The notes under the pieces were generated by a model, which had not been told where the DNA came from, made no database searches, and was given only the letters and a program-made list of their open reading frames with translations. Shown here one piece after another: positions 1 to 12,044 of a stretch of 64,000 nt of DNA. Numbering within the stretch: the stretch's first letter is position 1; each line of letters starts with the position of its first letter. This DNA is from Nematostella vectensis (taxonomy: Eukaryota; Cnidaria; Anthozoa; Actiniaria; Edwardsiidae), in NCBI RefSeq assembly GCF_932526225.1, contig NC_064048.1, forward strand, positions 2,993,597 through 3,057,596. Direction: 5' to 3'. The position numbers and the translations under genes are program-made.

Positions 1-195
1 GTTTAAAATTTCAAATGGTAAATCTTGAATCTTGAAGAAGGCGCTTTAATACGGCCAAAGAACACGCAAAAAGTAAACATAAACACAACACTATACTTCA
101 CACGTCTTTTTAACAAGTTGTTTTTTTATTTTTCACTAATTTTGTTTATCGCCCTATGTTTACGCTAAAGCAAAAGAGACAAATAAAGAGCTTGG
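1..195. other. AT-rich flank, no gene seen
   Basis: Short AT-rich stretch at the window edge. I see no coding signal or recognisable repeat. It ends at the left copy of the 13-bp direct repeat that brackets the first LINE. Confidence 0.6.
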
Positions 196-309
196 GCTAC
201 CTGTGGTGTGTCATTTGTCAATTGAATTTTTCATTTACTATAAATAAAAAAACAAATTGTGGGAGTCTTTCTAAAATATGTTGCGCTACCTACTTGTAAT
301 ATAAAGGAA

Positions 310-2599
310 TCATGTGTACCCCTTTAGCCAAGTTCCAGAAATCTTTTTATCATTTCGGTATTTTTCATTTAGTTTTTCTGGGAAGTCGCTCAAGTAAAAA
401 TTAAACAACGTTGGCGAAATCATACAGCCTTGTTTCACGCCTGCGTAGCATCGAAAGGATTCAGTTATGGAGCTTCCAATTTTTACGGAAGACTTGTCAT
501 TTGAGTACATTGATTGGATTATGTCGAGGAAACGCCCAGTAACACCTACTGCTTTCAGTTTTTCAAATAGTTTCGCCCTAGGGACGCAGTCGAATGCTTT
601 ACTAAAGTCCACGTAGCACGCAAACAGGAAATTGTTTTTTTTTTTGGGGTTTCGCTTTGAAATGCTTGTCAATTAGTGACTTTAGAGCGAAAATGCTGTC
701 TATTGTTCCTTGCTCTTTACTAAAACCACATTGTTCTGTTTTCAAAATGCCCTTCTCCGTTAGGTAATTGTATAATCTTTCGTTTATGATTGACATAAAA
801 ACTTTGCCTAACGTTGACAAAAGTGTTACGCCCCTGTAGTTTTCAGGTCTCGATGGATCTTCCTTCTTATGAATCGGGACTATTAAACCGTAACTCCACA
901 TTGTGGGGTAAACCCCAGAGTTTAATATTTTGTTGAAAAGGTTAACGAGATAACTTTTCAAGATCGTTTTGCTGCACTTTAGAAATTCGTTCAATATGTT
1001 GTCCGCGCCTGGTGCCTTCCCAGATTTTAGTTTTTCTATGGCTTTTATAATTTCTTCCTCGCTTATTCTGTAGTCCAGGGGCCCCTCCCGATAGTTCCCA
1101 TGATCTATCCGTCCGTTTTGCTTGGGCTGTGCTTCATTTGTTGCATTCAAATTTTTGAAGTGCTGAAAAAATTTTCCCGCATTTTCAGTCTCAATTGGGG
1201 ACGCTTTTGTTGACTTACCGATGTGGAAACAGTTTTTCAACTGTCTCCATAAAGACTTAGAATTTCTAAAGTCGATATTATTGATTATGTTCGCGTAATG
1301 ATTTTCTTTTTTTCTTTTGCACATTTTTTTAAAGATTCTCCTTTTCCGATTCAGAGTATCTCTTAAAGAATGATTGTTTGGTTCTTTCGAGATTCGGTAT
1401 CCAAGCGAGCGAATGTTTTCTTTTTCTGTTTTACATTCATCGTCAAACCATGGTTTGTTGTTCTGATTGTTTACCGTTTTTGTGTTTTGATACTTCATGC
1501 CCGCCGCCTCGCATGCCTCTTTAAGCGCTTGCGTAAATTGAGCGGTCATTGTCTCTGTTCTATTGTTTTTAAGTGCGTCGCTTAGTTTTTGTTGTATATC
1601 ATTAGAAACTAAAATCTCTTTCAATTTCTCCTGTATTCCGTCCTTCCAGATAAGTTTTTTGAATTCACTTAATCCTTCATTTTGGTCTGTCCTCTCTGCC
1701 TCTGCACCCTTTGATGGGCTCCGGACAGATAAAGCATAAGATAGAGAGCAATGATCAGTTAGATGTGGCTCCAGAGGTTTGACAATAAAATAGTTAATGC
1801 TATTCATGATATTATTTGAAGCAATCACATAATCTACAACGCTACTTCCGTTATATTTGAAACATGTTTTTCTTCCCTCGAGATCCCCAACTGATCTTCC
1901 GTTCAGAATTCTGAGATTGAAAGCCGTACAAATCTCTATAAGATTTTTCCCTCGGCTATCTGTCGTGTTTACGTCTTGAGAATTTCTGCGATTTGTTGTA
2001 TCTGTCTCATAATCTTCTGGAAGTTCGAAGAACTTTTTGCTGTTATCATCGTTTAATACATATTCCTGCAAAGCTCCAGTTCGCGCATTAAAGTCACCTT
2101 GTACAATGACGTCACCTTTTGTTGAAAAATTAAGTATTTCTTTTTCGAGATCATCAAGTAATTCATTGTTATTCTCTCTTTGTGGACTTAGATAAACTGT
2201 TCCTATATAAATATCTTTCTTCAAATGAAAATATGTTTTTTTAAGTCTTATCCACAAAACGTTCTTATTTATTGATGGCATGTATACAACGCCATTGTTT
2301 ATATTATTTTTAATATATATTACTATTCCCCCATAACTTCGTGAATTGTTTGAACCTTCTCTATGTTTTACATAATGCTTAAAATTTGTAACTTTTAAGT
2401 TTGTATTGGTATTTGCATGTGTCTCAGCTATACCAAAAATTTCATGCTTGTTAATTGTATCCAGACAGTCATTTTGGTTTAATTTGTTTCCAAACGTTTT
2501 ACTGCTGAAGCCATTAATATTCCAGCAGCCGATTCTTAATTGTGAATATTCTGGAGAAGATATCGTGAATGTTAAATAAATAAAACAAAAAGAGCACTT
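310..2599 (-). pseudogene. LINE ORF2: endonuclease plus truncated reverse transcriptase
   Basis: The APE-type endonuclease starts upstream of the first ATG (2281): the same frame reads back to about 2599 and contains LRIGCWNINGF and the catalytic AETH near 2420-2540. Then come QGDFNAR and TDHCSLS, the end of the EN domain. The RT follows with YRGVTLLSTLGKVF, a frame change, YVDFSKAFD and GVKQGCMISP. The change lies in an 11-T run (635-645), so a one-base indel splits the RT. The reading stops at 310 with no FADD box, thumb or C-terminal region, so the protein cannot be active. The frame overlaps the end of ORF1, as in many two-ORF LINEs. EN-RT identity is secure; the exact start is not. Confidence 0.85.
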
Positions 2600-4350
2600 A
2601 GCTTGGACGGTGCCTTCTAAAATAATCTGCTAATGCGTTGAGGGCTTGCAAGGGTGGGAATGATTGGTCGTATGAGCCCCACATTGTCCTTTTCTGCTGC
2701 TTATACAGTGGTGGTCTTGCTCTTCTTTCACTTCTCTCTGTGTCCCTTCGCAAACCGGTTCTAGTTTTGATGTTTGAAACAAACTTCTTGGTTCCAATGT
2801 TGTTATTTAGGTGTACATCGTCGTGAAAAACTTCTGGGTCGAGATTTCCAAAGGTGTCACTTGTAACGCGCTGATTGTTGATGAAATGGGCCCCATTGTC
2901 CTTGCAAATGTCTTCGTAGCAGTAGTTTGTTTCGTCTATTTTTGTGCCATCTCTCTTGGGAGCATACAAAATTCCACTGACAGCTATTCTGGAGCTGGGC
3001 CAGCGACCTTTGAGTGCATTTACACAGTTTTCCATATTAACAGCTATTTCATTTACACGCAGTTTCTCTATGTCATTTGTGCCTGAATGTACAATAATGT
3101 GTTCATAATCGTTCCTGTCATCGTCCATAGTTTGTATGTATTGTAGAAGCTCTTTCGTTCCTCCTGCGACATATTGTTTATTAACGTAACGATCTGGACA
3201 AAATCGCCGTTGTTGGATTCCTCGCAGGATCGAATCGCCGATCAGTAGAATTGGACCTTTTGCTTCACTGGTCTCGGGCTTGGTTCTATTTGCGTCCATC
3301 CTAGTTTGTCTGGTCGGACTGGTCTGTTCCAATGGTTTTATATTTGGACGTCCATTGTTGTCTTTTCCAGGTCTCACTGGCTCTTTTACCGCGGCTTTGT
3401 GGTACACCTGGCTGCACCTCGTCCTGGAGCGTTTCAAAACGGTTTTTAGTATCGACTGTGTATGTGATTTGTCCCCAACTGTCGTCCTTACTAATTCTCT
3501 GGCTATCTTTATGACTGTTCATGTCTTGCGGGCTGGTCACTTCTATCGTGGAGCCCTCGGTCTGGTTAAGACAGGGCGATTTGGTGATCCGTGATGTGAG
3601 TGATTGTTCTGTATTCACGAGTTGCTCTTTAATTTCTCCCAGCTCTCCCAGTATCTTCAGAATAGTCTCTGCCGCTGACGTCGATTTGTTTTTTATCAGT
3701 TTAAATTCACTTGTCACTTTACTTGTCAGGCTTGATATTTTTTTCGCAACATCATTGATGCTAGCGCTTAATTCGGACCGTAGCATTTCAATCTTACATT
3801 CACATTCCCTTTTAGCATCGGAGATTCCGTGTTTTGTCTTCTGTTTCCAGTCTTCTATTTCTATGCTTTGCTCTCCGATCTCGATGGTATTCTTTGTGAC
3901 TTTATCTTCAATTTTAGCGTTAAACACTCTTTGAGTCGCCATGAAGGCCTCGATCTCCTCATACCGAGCATCGTGCACCACCTGCTCTTCCTTCTTATTT
4001 TCCTTCTCGATCGATTTAGCCGCTGGTTGTACTTTCGCTCCAGTTTGTATCTCATTCATGGCGTTACTACTGCTTTTAGTAGCTAGAGTAGTGAGTTTAC
4101 TTATATAAACGTCTTTTCCCGCACCTTGCACCTGCAGCGTGTTCGTGCTCGGGTAAAAGTTAACGGTCACCGATTCGAATTTTAGTACACTTGTCGTCCC
4201 GATTTGGTTTACGCTTACTAGTTTTTCGTTACTTCCTTCCTCCATCAAGTGCACTAGGAAGTCTTTTAGTTTATCGGAGTTTCCGCTCCATTTTAGTTGG
4301 TTCTTCTTATTAGTACTAAAAAAATTCTCAAGCTTTTCCATTTCAGCCAT
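2598..4350 (-). pseudogene. LINE ORF1: coiled coil plus SGNH/GDSL esterase, two frames
   Basis: The N-terminal part (4350-3301, 349 aa) is charged and heptad-rich, typical of the multimerising, RNA-binding half of LINE ORF1 proteins. The C-terminal part (3437-2598, 279 aa) carries an SGNH-hydrolase fold: LIGDS with serine about residue 69, AGG about 92, HSGTND with asparagine about 121, and DDVH with Asp206/His209. All four catalytic blocks are present, so this half could still be a working esterase. The parts overlap by 137 bases in different frames, and in-frame similarity seems to pass from one to the other in the overlap. That suggests one ancestral ORF with a frameshift, although programmed frameshifting is possible. 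ORF1 ends at the TAA at 2598-2600, where the ORF2 frame is already open. Confidence 0.75.
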
Positions 4351-6559
4351 GCTGCATCTGCAGATAGAGAAGCCTCATAAAAACTTCGAGCTACCTGTGG
4401 TGGTACTGTCCACACCGTGGGCTCAGCCCACGTGGTTCGGCTAGGTGACAAGTAAGACCAGAAGCGGTTTGGAGTCGGTGACCGATGCAAATCGTATGCT
4501 GAAGTGAACTCTTCTACGAATAAAACGCCACAAACAGGTAATAATCCACATTCTTTGACACATTTGTCAAACAGTCAACTTCACGAAAGAACATTAGATG
4601 TTTTTTGTGCCTTTTTGTTTAATTCAAGGCTGTTTTATATACGGTAAATGCCGAGTCCTGAATGAAAAAGTTGACCACGGGGTTAGCGAAAAATCGACCT
4701 CTTTCAAGGAGGGAGTCCTTAGATGCTTTCCTGAGCGTTGAAGGTTTAGAAAACCTCCAAAATGTAAATGTCCATATAGGTTTCTTGTTATGTTTATTGC
4801 CTGGTTTATTGAACTAGTTTTCTCAGTATCCCGATTTTGGTGCCTAATATCCTTCAATCTGATCCCTTCAATCAAGTAACTGAAGTCGTCGGAGGCGTTG
4901 TTTGAAATCTGGGATGTATCGGCTCGTGATATCTCCAGATTTACTTTAAACTGAGTTTGACTATTACGACTAGAAGTTCTCACAGAGAAGTGAAGTACTC
5001 GAGCTCAGATGAGCTTTTCATTGAATTGCAAGGGTAAAATCTACATTATAGATTTGGCACGATTTCCATTCATAAGCCATATTTATACAAGACCGCCTTT
5101 TCTTTGCAGCCACTGTCTTGGCTGATCACTAACCCTTTGTTTCATGGTTACTCTATTTGTTTTATCTAATTGAAGGATTGATAACCATAACAGGCAATCT
5201 GATTAGTTGGGGAGCGGACGAGCAGTCATAGATATTTTGGAAAAAAGTATTTTAAAAAGACTGCTTTTTGGTGGTTGAGTGGGGAGGGGAACACAACCCC
5301 TGTGCCCAACCCGAGCTGCATGTCTGTTCATACCCAGCAAGCGATTTGGATCTATGTGGTGGCCATTGAAATAGCTATTGAAATGATTACTGTACATGTG
5401 TTAAAATATAGTGTACTATACAGTATTAAGAATCTCCTGCTCCTCCCATACATAAGATTTTGTAAAGTACACTGCAGTATTCAATGAGCCCTCTGATTCC
5501 TGGAGAATCTGTGTGTCTCCTCCATGGCTGCGTCTGCCTTGGTTTAAAATCATGTAGCAATAAATTAGTTTTATTTCTGGTGCAATGATTTGCATTTATT
5601 GTAATTCTGGACTGGACATTGTTGTGGAAAAATAAAAAATATGTCTGATATGTGTAGGGCAGGCAGTGACTTTTCCCTATATAAATAAATCTCCTCAAAT
5701 AAAACAGAAATCTACTAAATGCTTATTGTCAGGGCTTGTGCGGAAGCTCATAATTTGGCTTTCTCCTGCAATCCGCATAATCCACAAATTTCCATGTAAT
5801 CACGCATAATTTGGCAAAATTTTGAGAGACAAATCATTTAATTACACAGCTGATGTTTTCTTTTAGGGTTCTTTCCTCTATTTCTCGGGAAAAAAAAAGA
5901 CAAATATTCTTGATAAGAATGCAAAATTTCGAACTGAATTTCAAAAACAACAAATAAAATGACTAGGCGTTCTTTGCTAAACTGCGAAGGCCTAGGACTA
6001 ATAAAAGAATACCATTTTTAATTGGCTGATGGCTAGGAGCCAATGAAAACTCGCCTTTTTTGTGCAGAAAATAAACTCTTCCATGGGCATTTTGGTTGAT
6101 ATTCCGTGTAATCTAGCACGTAATTCAGTAAAGCTTCCCGAAAATTTTTTATTTTTTAGAAAAATGTATTGCGCAATCCAGCTCAATTTAGCGCGTACTC
6201 AATGATTTTCCGCGCAGGAGTCCTGTATTGTTTACCTACCATTTAAGGAATTTGGATGGCTTGTCTGCCCTTAATAAAAGGTTATTTCGTTGAACTGTAT
6301 TTATAAACAAAGCCTTACATCAAGTGATTGGGTTTGGGCTAGTTTGATTATCCAAGTTAATTGCATATTCTTTTAGTTGTTTTATAATCAATTGATAAAC
6401 TTTGAAAGCAAAACCCTTAAAACGTTGGATAAAAAGTTGTCATACCAAAAATGATCAAATGAAATTTCGACAGTTCGAGGGGGCCGTTCAATAGATAGGG
6501 TGCATTTATTAGAGAGGGGCGTTCTTTACAAACTGAAAATATCGCAAACCACTGGGCGC

Positions 6560-7160
6560 CAAAAAACTTGAACAATAGGTGTTGGTTGCTTATGGGAGCT
6601 TAATTATAAAATTGAGTCTAAAACTTATCGTGATAATAACAACGCTGCCGATTTCTAAAGCGTGCAACAAAGAAGGGGGTGGCTATTGTAACTGGAAAAA
6701 GGATAAATTGTCGAGCTGGCTATGGACTAGACATTCCTTGCATTTATACATTTTCTGGAGACAAAGAAATGTCAATCCCATGGTTGAAATCAAAGTTAGA
6801 AAATTGTAATTATGAAATTCTTTAATGTTTGCCTACTGGAAAGGCAGCTTTTGTGAAACATTACAACATTTCTGCTTTATGTGATGTCAGCATGCATTGG
6901 ATATGATGTTTATCAGGTGTGGACTGATGTTGTAAAGCCAAAAATCATTGTGGTCGCTTACAAAAGCTTAAAAATCAAAGAACATCTCAGTTGGTGGTTT
7001 GAAATTGTGGTCGTTAATGGAGCTGGTCGCACCGATAAGTTTGTCGCTTATGAGAGCTTAGAATAACAGAGTTTGTGGGACAATTCAATCAGTGATTGGT
7101 GATCGTGGTTATTATCGAACTGGTCGCTTACGAGAGCGGTCGCTCAGAGAGCTTCGACTG
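6560..7160. repeat. Degenerate tandem repeat, about 84-bp spacing
   Basis: Variants of GGTCGCTTACGAGAGCTT recur at about 6585, 6954, 7036 and 7122. The last three are spaced 82-86 bases. The sequence between them also contains shared phrases such as GAAATTGTGGTCGTTA. It looks like an old, strongly diverged minisatellite or a repeat-rich MITE interior. Confidence 0.35.
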
Positions 7161-8451
7161 TAATTGCATGAGCCCTTAGGGCGAGTACAATTTGAGCTTT
7201 TTGAAAATCACACGAGTGCAAATAAATCCTGAATTAAGCAAGAGAACTGTATGATTACTTTATATAATAAATAAATGTATAATATATTTATATAATGAAT
7301 TAATAATATACATGTACAAATAAGGAAAGTAAAGTTTTTAAAAAAAACATCAACATTTGTTAATCTGTCATTCTGAAAAGAGTTTGGTAAAAGTACTAGA
7401 CATACAAAACATGTTTTTGTAAACAAACACCTGACAGTCGTTGTGAAGTCCATCCATTTTAGTGATTAATCCTTTATTTGTGCTGTCTAATCAGGATGAT
7501 AAAACAAATGGCTAGTCCCAGCCCTGTTACAATAGTAAAAGTTATATACCATATTCTTTTTTTATAACTTCCCCCTAGACAACAATTAAACTAAGAAAAT
7601 ACAATGTGTCATTCTGAAATGTCTGTTTCATTATTATTTTTTAGGGCTTTATAGGTGAAATCCTGTAGCCGGTGTTAGGCCAACAGCATCTTGGGTTGCA
7701 CCGCTTGAGGTGCATGGTTGCGGTTGAAAACTCTGAAGGACTTGTTAACGCTGCCCCAGGATTGAAGGTACAGTTACATTGTGATTGTGATAAAACACTG
7801 TTTCACAATATTTCTAGTAATTATTGTTTTGCCTCTAGTCTTGAACCCTGAAGACACAATATTTGACAGATCTTTGAGTGTTATTCTTTCCTTTGTCTGC
7901 TTTTCTTGAGGATTCTTGAGGAATCTGTTACAAAACTAACGGGACACTTTCCCTCCCCCCTGATCACCTGACATGATCACATCGACTGCTTGTGTTTTGA
8001 GCTGAAAAATTGCCACCAATATTAATCGGGGGAGAGGGATGGAGGTTGTTCGTATGGGAAGTGTTCCACTTACTTTTGTTGTGGATTGTAGCTTAAATGG
8101 AGCTGCTTTGCCACGGCCGACTGCAGACGTACTGCATTTCTCATTGGCTGAACTTTTTTTACAAAATGTTTACGGTGTTCAAGCCGAATCTGATTGGTCA
8201 AAGTTGTTCAGCATGGCCCCGCTATCTGTGTCATTACTGTAATAATCATGAAATATAAAAACCATTAACATATCAATTTGCCATCCATGGTGCATATACA
8301 GTGTAAATGTCTTCTAAACAGTAACCTTAATAAAAAGTGTGGGCATGAATCATTCATATATAATTATATTATTTTGGCATTTAAGGTTCAGAAAAATATC
8401 TTGTTAGCAGTAACATTGATTATAATGGATTATTGATTGATAATAATAAAA

Positions 8452-8650
8452 AAGGACTGGTTAAAACTGCAAAAGACATTGTAAAAAAAATAAGAAGCAA
8501 TTAAAAAAATGTGAATAAATGAACGTCCATTCTCTATTCCCATATTAATGTGGGAGAGAGGCTACAAAAACTGTCTTCCCTAAATATGGATTTCAATTGG
8601 AATTCAATAGACATGGAAGACAATCTGCTTTTTCTCTGAGCCATGCAATT
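8452..8650 (+). repeat. Diverged repeat, copy 1 (second copy near 12.6 kb)
   Basis: ACTGCAAAAGACATT, AAGCAATT, CCATATTAATGTGGGAGAGAGG, CCCTAAATATGGA and CCATGCAATT occur here in the same order and orientation as at 12625-12796. On the minus strand the shared edge reads like a polypyrimidine tract ending in TTTTGCAG, so both copies may descend from one intron/exon junction. Confidence 0.5.
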
Positions 8651-9835
8651 GTGGCTTCCTGTTGGTTGTCTTTTTTTTGTCTTTTTTTGTGCTTTTTTCT
8701 TTTGTTTATTTGCTTCTTGCTTTGGTTGTCTAAAGAAAGATAAATCTAAATGTTAGTCAAGTTAACAACATTTTGGGAAATGGAGAAATGCTTCACATCT
8801 TGTCATGGAATGTTTTAAGAGATGTTTATGTGATCTAAACAAAAAAATGTAAATTACATTGAGTGACTTTTAACATAAAATCAAGGGTGTATTCACAATA
8901 ATTTGAAATCTAAACTTCTATGACGTCTCCAACTAAATCTGATAATGAAATTCCTGGTTAGTTGTTTACTGATACTGGTAAGCTGTATTTATTTTTTTCT
9001 GGTACTGCATGCATTTCTGATTACAAACGTTCTTGTACAAATTATCACATAATTTAAAGTAACCCGATCTCTTATGATAATTAACTAAATCAGTGTAATA
9101 TTGTATAGTGTCCATCCAACAAAACAGTGGGTATGATAATTATTCATTTATTATCATTATATTTGCCATTTTATGTACAGACAAATCTTTTGTTAGCAGT
9201 AACATTGATATGAGTGTCATGATTTCACTAAAAATCATACTATTTATGGGTCTACAGGAATCGCTGTATCTCTGTCGCATTAAATCCAATTAAATCCTTA
9301 ACCAATCTACCAGAGGTGATAGCTCAATAGTTGAGAAGGGTTATGGCGTGTCAATTGATGGTTTCCATAGTAACGCGGCTGAGATATTACATTTTGAACC
9401 TAGCCAAACTTTCCGATTTTTGGTTAAGATTCTTTTGAAAACTAACCACACAGTGAGGTACCTCAAGGCCTGTGCGACTTATCACCAAAACATATGATCT
9501 ATAAAATATACTGTTCTGACCCCTTAACCCTTTCATACCCAGGCTCCTGAGGCCCAAAACAAGAGCAAATGTGTGATAACGAAAGAATATTTATTGGGAC
9601 AACCCAGACTTTGAAATGTACTTTATGTTATATATGAAATTAAAGCTTAAATGTTGTTCTTTACTTTAAATTAGATATTTCAGTACTCAGTACATTGGTT
9701 TGATGGAAATTGAATTTACAAAATAAGAATTTATCAAAAAATATCATACTAAAAATCAATATTTTATCTTTAGACACATAACATAATTTCATAAAAACTA
9801 GAAAATGTCAATGCAAAAACACCTAAAAACATAGT

Positions 9836-11827
9836 CTATCGCCAGTACTCCACTTTTGTATGGAAATCTTTCCAACAGTTTTGATCTTTCTGCAAGCAGA
9901 GGAAGACATTACACACATTGCAATAGATGCTAGGGCGTGGCACGTAGGGAACCTTGGGTCTTCTGGCCAATGGCACATCCTTATACCTGTCAGAGTGGGT
10001 TTTTCTTATTTTCTTACTACAAACAGCACAGTTACCCTTATCCTGACGCATTTCAGGCAAATGCAAACCAACATCAGTCAGTCTTAGCTCCTCATTTCTG
10101 GGGGGTCTCTGGGCAGCATTATGGGCAACCCGCATGTTGCCAATCAAGTTCTCAGCAAGCTCTTCTCTGAACTCCAGAGAGGTTCTGATTGGTCTAGGTG
10201 TACCCTCTCTATCCTCACACTCTAACACAAAAGCATTGTGGATTGCCACCTCTACTTCATGAAACAGTACACGACGGTACCATTTCACCGTCTTTCTGAT
10301 ACATGTATAGTACCTAAGCATCTGGTCAGACTGGTCCACACCCCCCATATAGGCATTATAATCTTTGAGAAGGGGTGGGCAAGGAATATCGCCACTTTGT
10401 CCTCCTTCACCAGCACCTCTTCTTTTGACATTTCTTGCATGGACTGGAGCACGAACTGGAAACTCAGGGGGGTGAATTGTAGATAAAAAATATACAGCCT
10501 TGTTGTCAAGCCACCCCACTGCCAGAAGAGGTCCACACATAAGCCACTTACTACTACCCCTAGCAAGTCCTCTTGTATTCTCAAATAGAACCTCCTTTGC
10601 AAAGTTTTTTCTGTTTCCCTTTATTGTTCCACATGCATATATTTGGTTGTCAAACAAGAACTGATAGAGTTCAACACTGGTATAATAGTTGTCAGTATAG
10701 AGGTGATGTCCCATACCTTCAAGGCCTGAACACAGCTCTTTTACAACCCTTGCTGCCAGTCCAACCTCAGCTCTTTCCCCAGGATTCTTTCCAATGTACA
10801 GTTGCTGTCGGTAGACATACTTTGATTCAGAATCGGCTAGCACCCAAACCTTGATACCAAACCGGACAGGTTTGTTCGCAATAAACTGGCGAAATGATAA
10901 ACGTCCTCTCCATGGAATCATGCACTCATCAATTGAAATGTTTTTGTGCAGATTGTAGGCATTTTCAAATTTAGGGAAAAGAAGATTCAAAAGTGGCTTG
11001 ATTTTATGCAATTTATCATAACCAGGTTGCCCAGAAGGCACAATGTTGGAGTCATCTGAGACATGAATGTACTGTAGAATCTGAAAGAATCTGTTACGAG
11101 ACATGACTTGACTGAATGAGGGAACAGTCAAGAGCCATATTTTCTTCTGTTTAACAATTCCCATAGCAATGTTCAAGCCAAAAAAGGCCTTCATTTCATC
11201 CTGTGTTATTGGTTTCCATTGTCCACCACTAGTACCCTTGGCTCCCTTCCTCTCTGCATTCAGGTTGGTCATAGTGACGAGGCAATCCCAAACCTCTTGG
11301 TCAAAAAATAATTCAAAATACTCAAGAGCAGATTTCTCCCTCCTCTGTCCTCTATTTGCCAGCCCAACAGCATTTGTAAACGGTTTTAAAATTCTTCTGT
11401 TGACCTCTTTCGACCAAATATATTGTTGACGGCCGCCATCTTGGATTTCTCTCCTTTGTTGAACTGAAATTGCTCTGCCTCGCCTGGCACCTCTTCCTCT
11501 GCGAACCCCTCGAATAGTTCTTCGAGCATTTTGTGAACATTCACGAAGATTTCTCGCTTTCTCTTGTCGCTGATTTGTCACACTTTGACGTCGATCAAAC
11601 TCTGAATCACTCGAAGAGCTGCTGGAGTCCTCATAAGAGCTTACACTTTCGACAGAATCGTCTTCTAGATCGGCTGGAATTGCCGGGAATAACGTTGGTA
11701 ATTCATCTTCGCCATCCTCCGAGTCAGAAGAGTCCAAATCTGTTGTGTTTTCGTCAAAAACACTCGATAAAACTTCATCTACCGTTAGATTTCGCTGCCG
11801 ATTTCTTCTCACTCTAACTGACGCCAT
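9836..11827 (-). CDS. piggyBac transposase, intact 663 aa
   Basis: It catalyses TTAA-specific, hairpin-mediated cut-and-paste transposition in the nucleus. Residues 1-120 are acidic/serine-rich then basic (RRGRGARRGR about 109-118), probably disordered with a nuclear signal. The DDE_Tnp_1_7 core runs from about 165 to 535. Catalytic aspartates by motif are D300 (SIDECMIPWRG), D379 (YTDNYYTS) and D498 (MGGVDQSDQ). The C-terminal cysteine-rich domain has Cys600/603, Cys636/639 and Cys644, as in the TIR-binding RING-like finger of the family. There is no stop or frameshift. The ATG at 11827 precedes a typical acidic leader, with about 230 bases to the right TIR. Alternative: a domesticated piggyBac-derived gene, but intact TIRs and TTAA argue for a live transposon. 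Confidence 0.95.
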   Translation of the reverse strand: MASVRVRRNRQRNLTVDEVLSSVFDENTTDLDSSDSEDGEDELPTLFPAIPADLEDDSVESVSSYEDSSSSSSDSEFDRRQSVTNQRQEKARNLRECSQNARRTIRGVRRGRGARRGRAISVQQRREIQDGGRQQYIWSKEVNRRILKPFTNAVGLANRGQRREKSALEYFELFFDQEVWDCLVTMTNLNAERKGAKGTSGGQWKPITQDEMKAFFGLNIAMGIVKQKKIWLLTVPSFSQVMSRNRFFQILQYIHVSDDSNIVPSGQPGYDKLHKIKPLLNLLFPKFENAYNLHKNISIDECMIPWRGRLSFRQFIANKPVRFGIKVWVLADSESKYVYRQQLYIGKNPGERAEVGLAARVVKELCSGLEGMGHHLYTDNYYTSVELYQFLFDNQIYACGTIKGNRKNFAKEVLFENTRGLARGSSKWLMCGPLLAVGWLDNKAVYFLSTIHPPEFPVRAPVHARNVKRRGAGEGGQSGDIPCPPLLKDYNAYMGGVDQSDQMLRYYTCIRKTVKWYRRVLFHEVEVAIHNAFVLECEDREGTPRPIRTSLEFREELAENLIGNMRVAHNAAQRPPRNEELRLTDVGLHLPEMRQDKGNCAVCSKKIRKTHSDRYKDVPLARRPKVPYVPRPSIYCNVCNVFLCLQKDQNCWKDFHTKVEYWR

Positions 11828-12022
11828 TTTTAAATACCCCAGCTGTAAACATCAGGTCGAAAAATTGAAAAATATCACTCCAAAACACGAGAAATCGATG
11901 ATCTTTGAATGTCTCAAAAGAAAATGGCTTCCTCTTACATATTTTAGTGCCCAGGCCCCTAAAAGTTCTAATTCACGGCAAATGGGTACCACAGGACTCC
12001 CTAATTATATGACAACGTGGTC

Positions 12023-12044
12023 AGGTAGCACTGTAGTGCTACCT
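12023..12044. repeat. Subterminal palindrome of the piggyBac right end
   Basis: AGGTAGCACT, GT, AGTGCTACCT: a perfect 10-bp inverted repeat with a 2-bp centre, 13 bases inside the right terminus. The left end has no equivalent. It may be an internal transposase-binding repeat. Confidence 0.7.

Larger units (their letters stand above)
209..4389 (-). mobile_element. CR1-like LINE with esterase ORF1, 3'-deleted
   Basis: A non-LTR retrotransposon on the minus strand holds a coiled-coil/SGNH ORF1 and an EN-RT ORF2. The 13-mer GCTACCTGTGGTG occurs at 196-208 and again at 4390-4402. It is a plausible target-site duplication and would leave a 5' UTR of about 40 bases before the ORF1 ATG at 4350. The element's 3' end (low coordinates) is short: the RT stops before its FADD box and only about 100 bases follow, ending in a TGACAAATGACA tail. 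The 3' third was therefore lost internally. The esterase ORF1 matches what is known of CR1-like LINEs (Kapitonov and Jurka 2003). Confidence 0.75.
4403..9523. other. Long non-coding stretch
   Basis: About 5 kb without a convincing gene. A 119-codon minus reading at 4983-4624 has acceptable composition but no recognisable domain, so I do not call it. It contains the degenerate repeat at 6.56-7.16 kb and one copy of a block also found near 12.6 kb. Inverted CCAAT motifs (ATTGG) near 8140-8195 are the only promoter-like signal I noticed. Confidence 0.5.

Noticed and set aside
4624-4983. 119-codon minus reading
   Set aside because: No recognisable domain, no clear splice sites, unrelated neighbours; could be chance.
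7208-7453. Hydrophobic 81-codon minus reading
   Set aside because: AT-rich sequence readily gives Phe/Ile/Leu runs; no other coding evidence.
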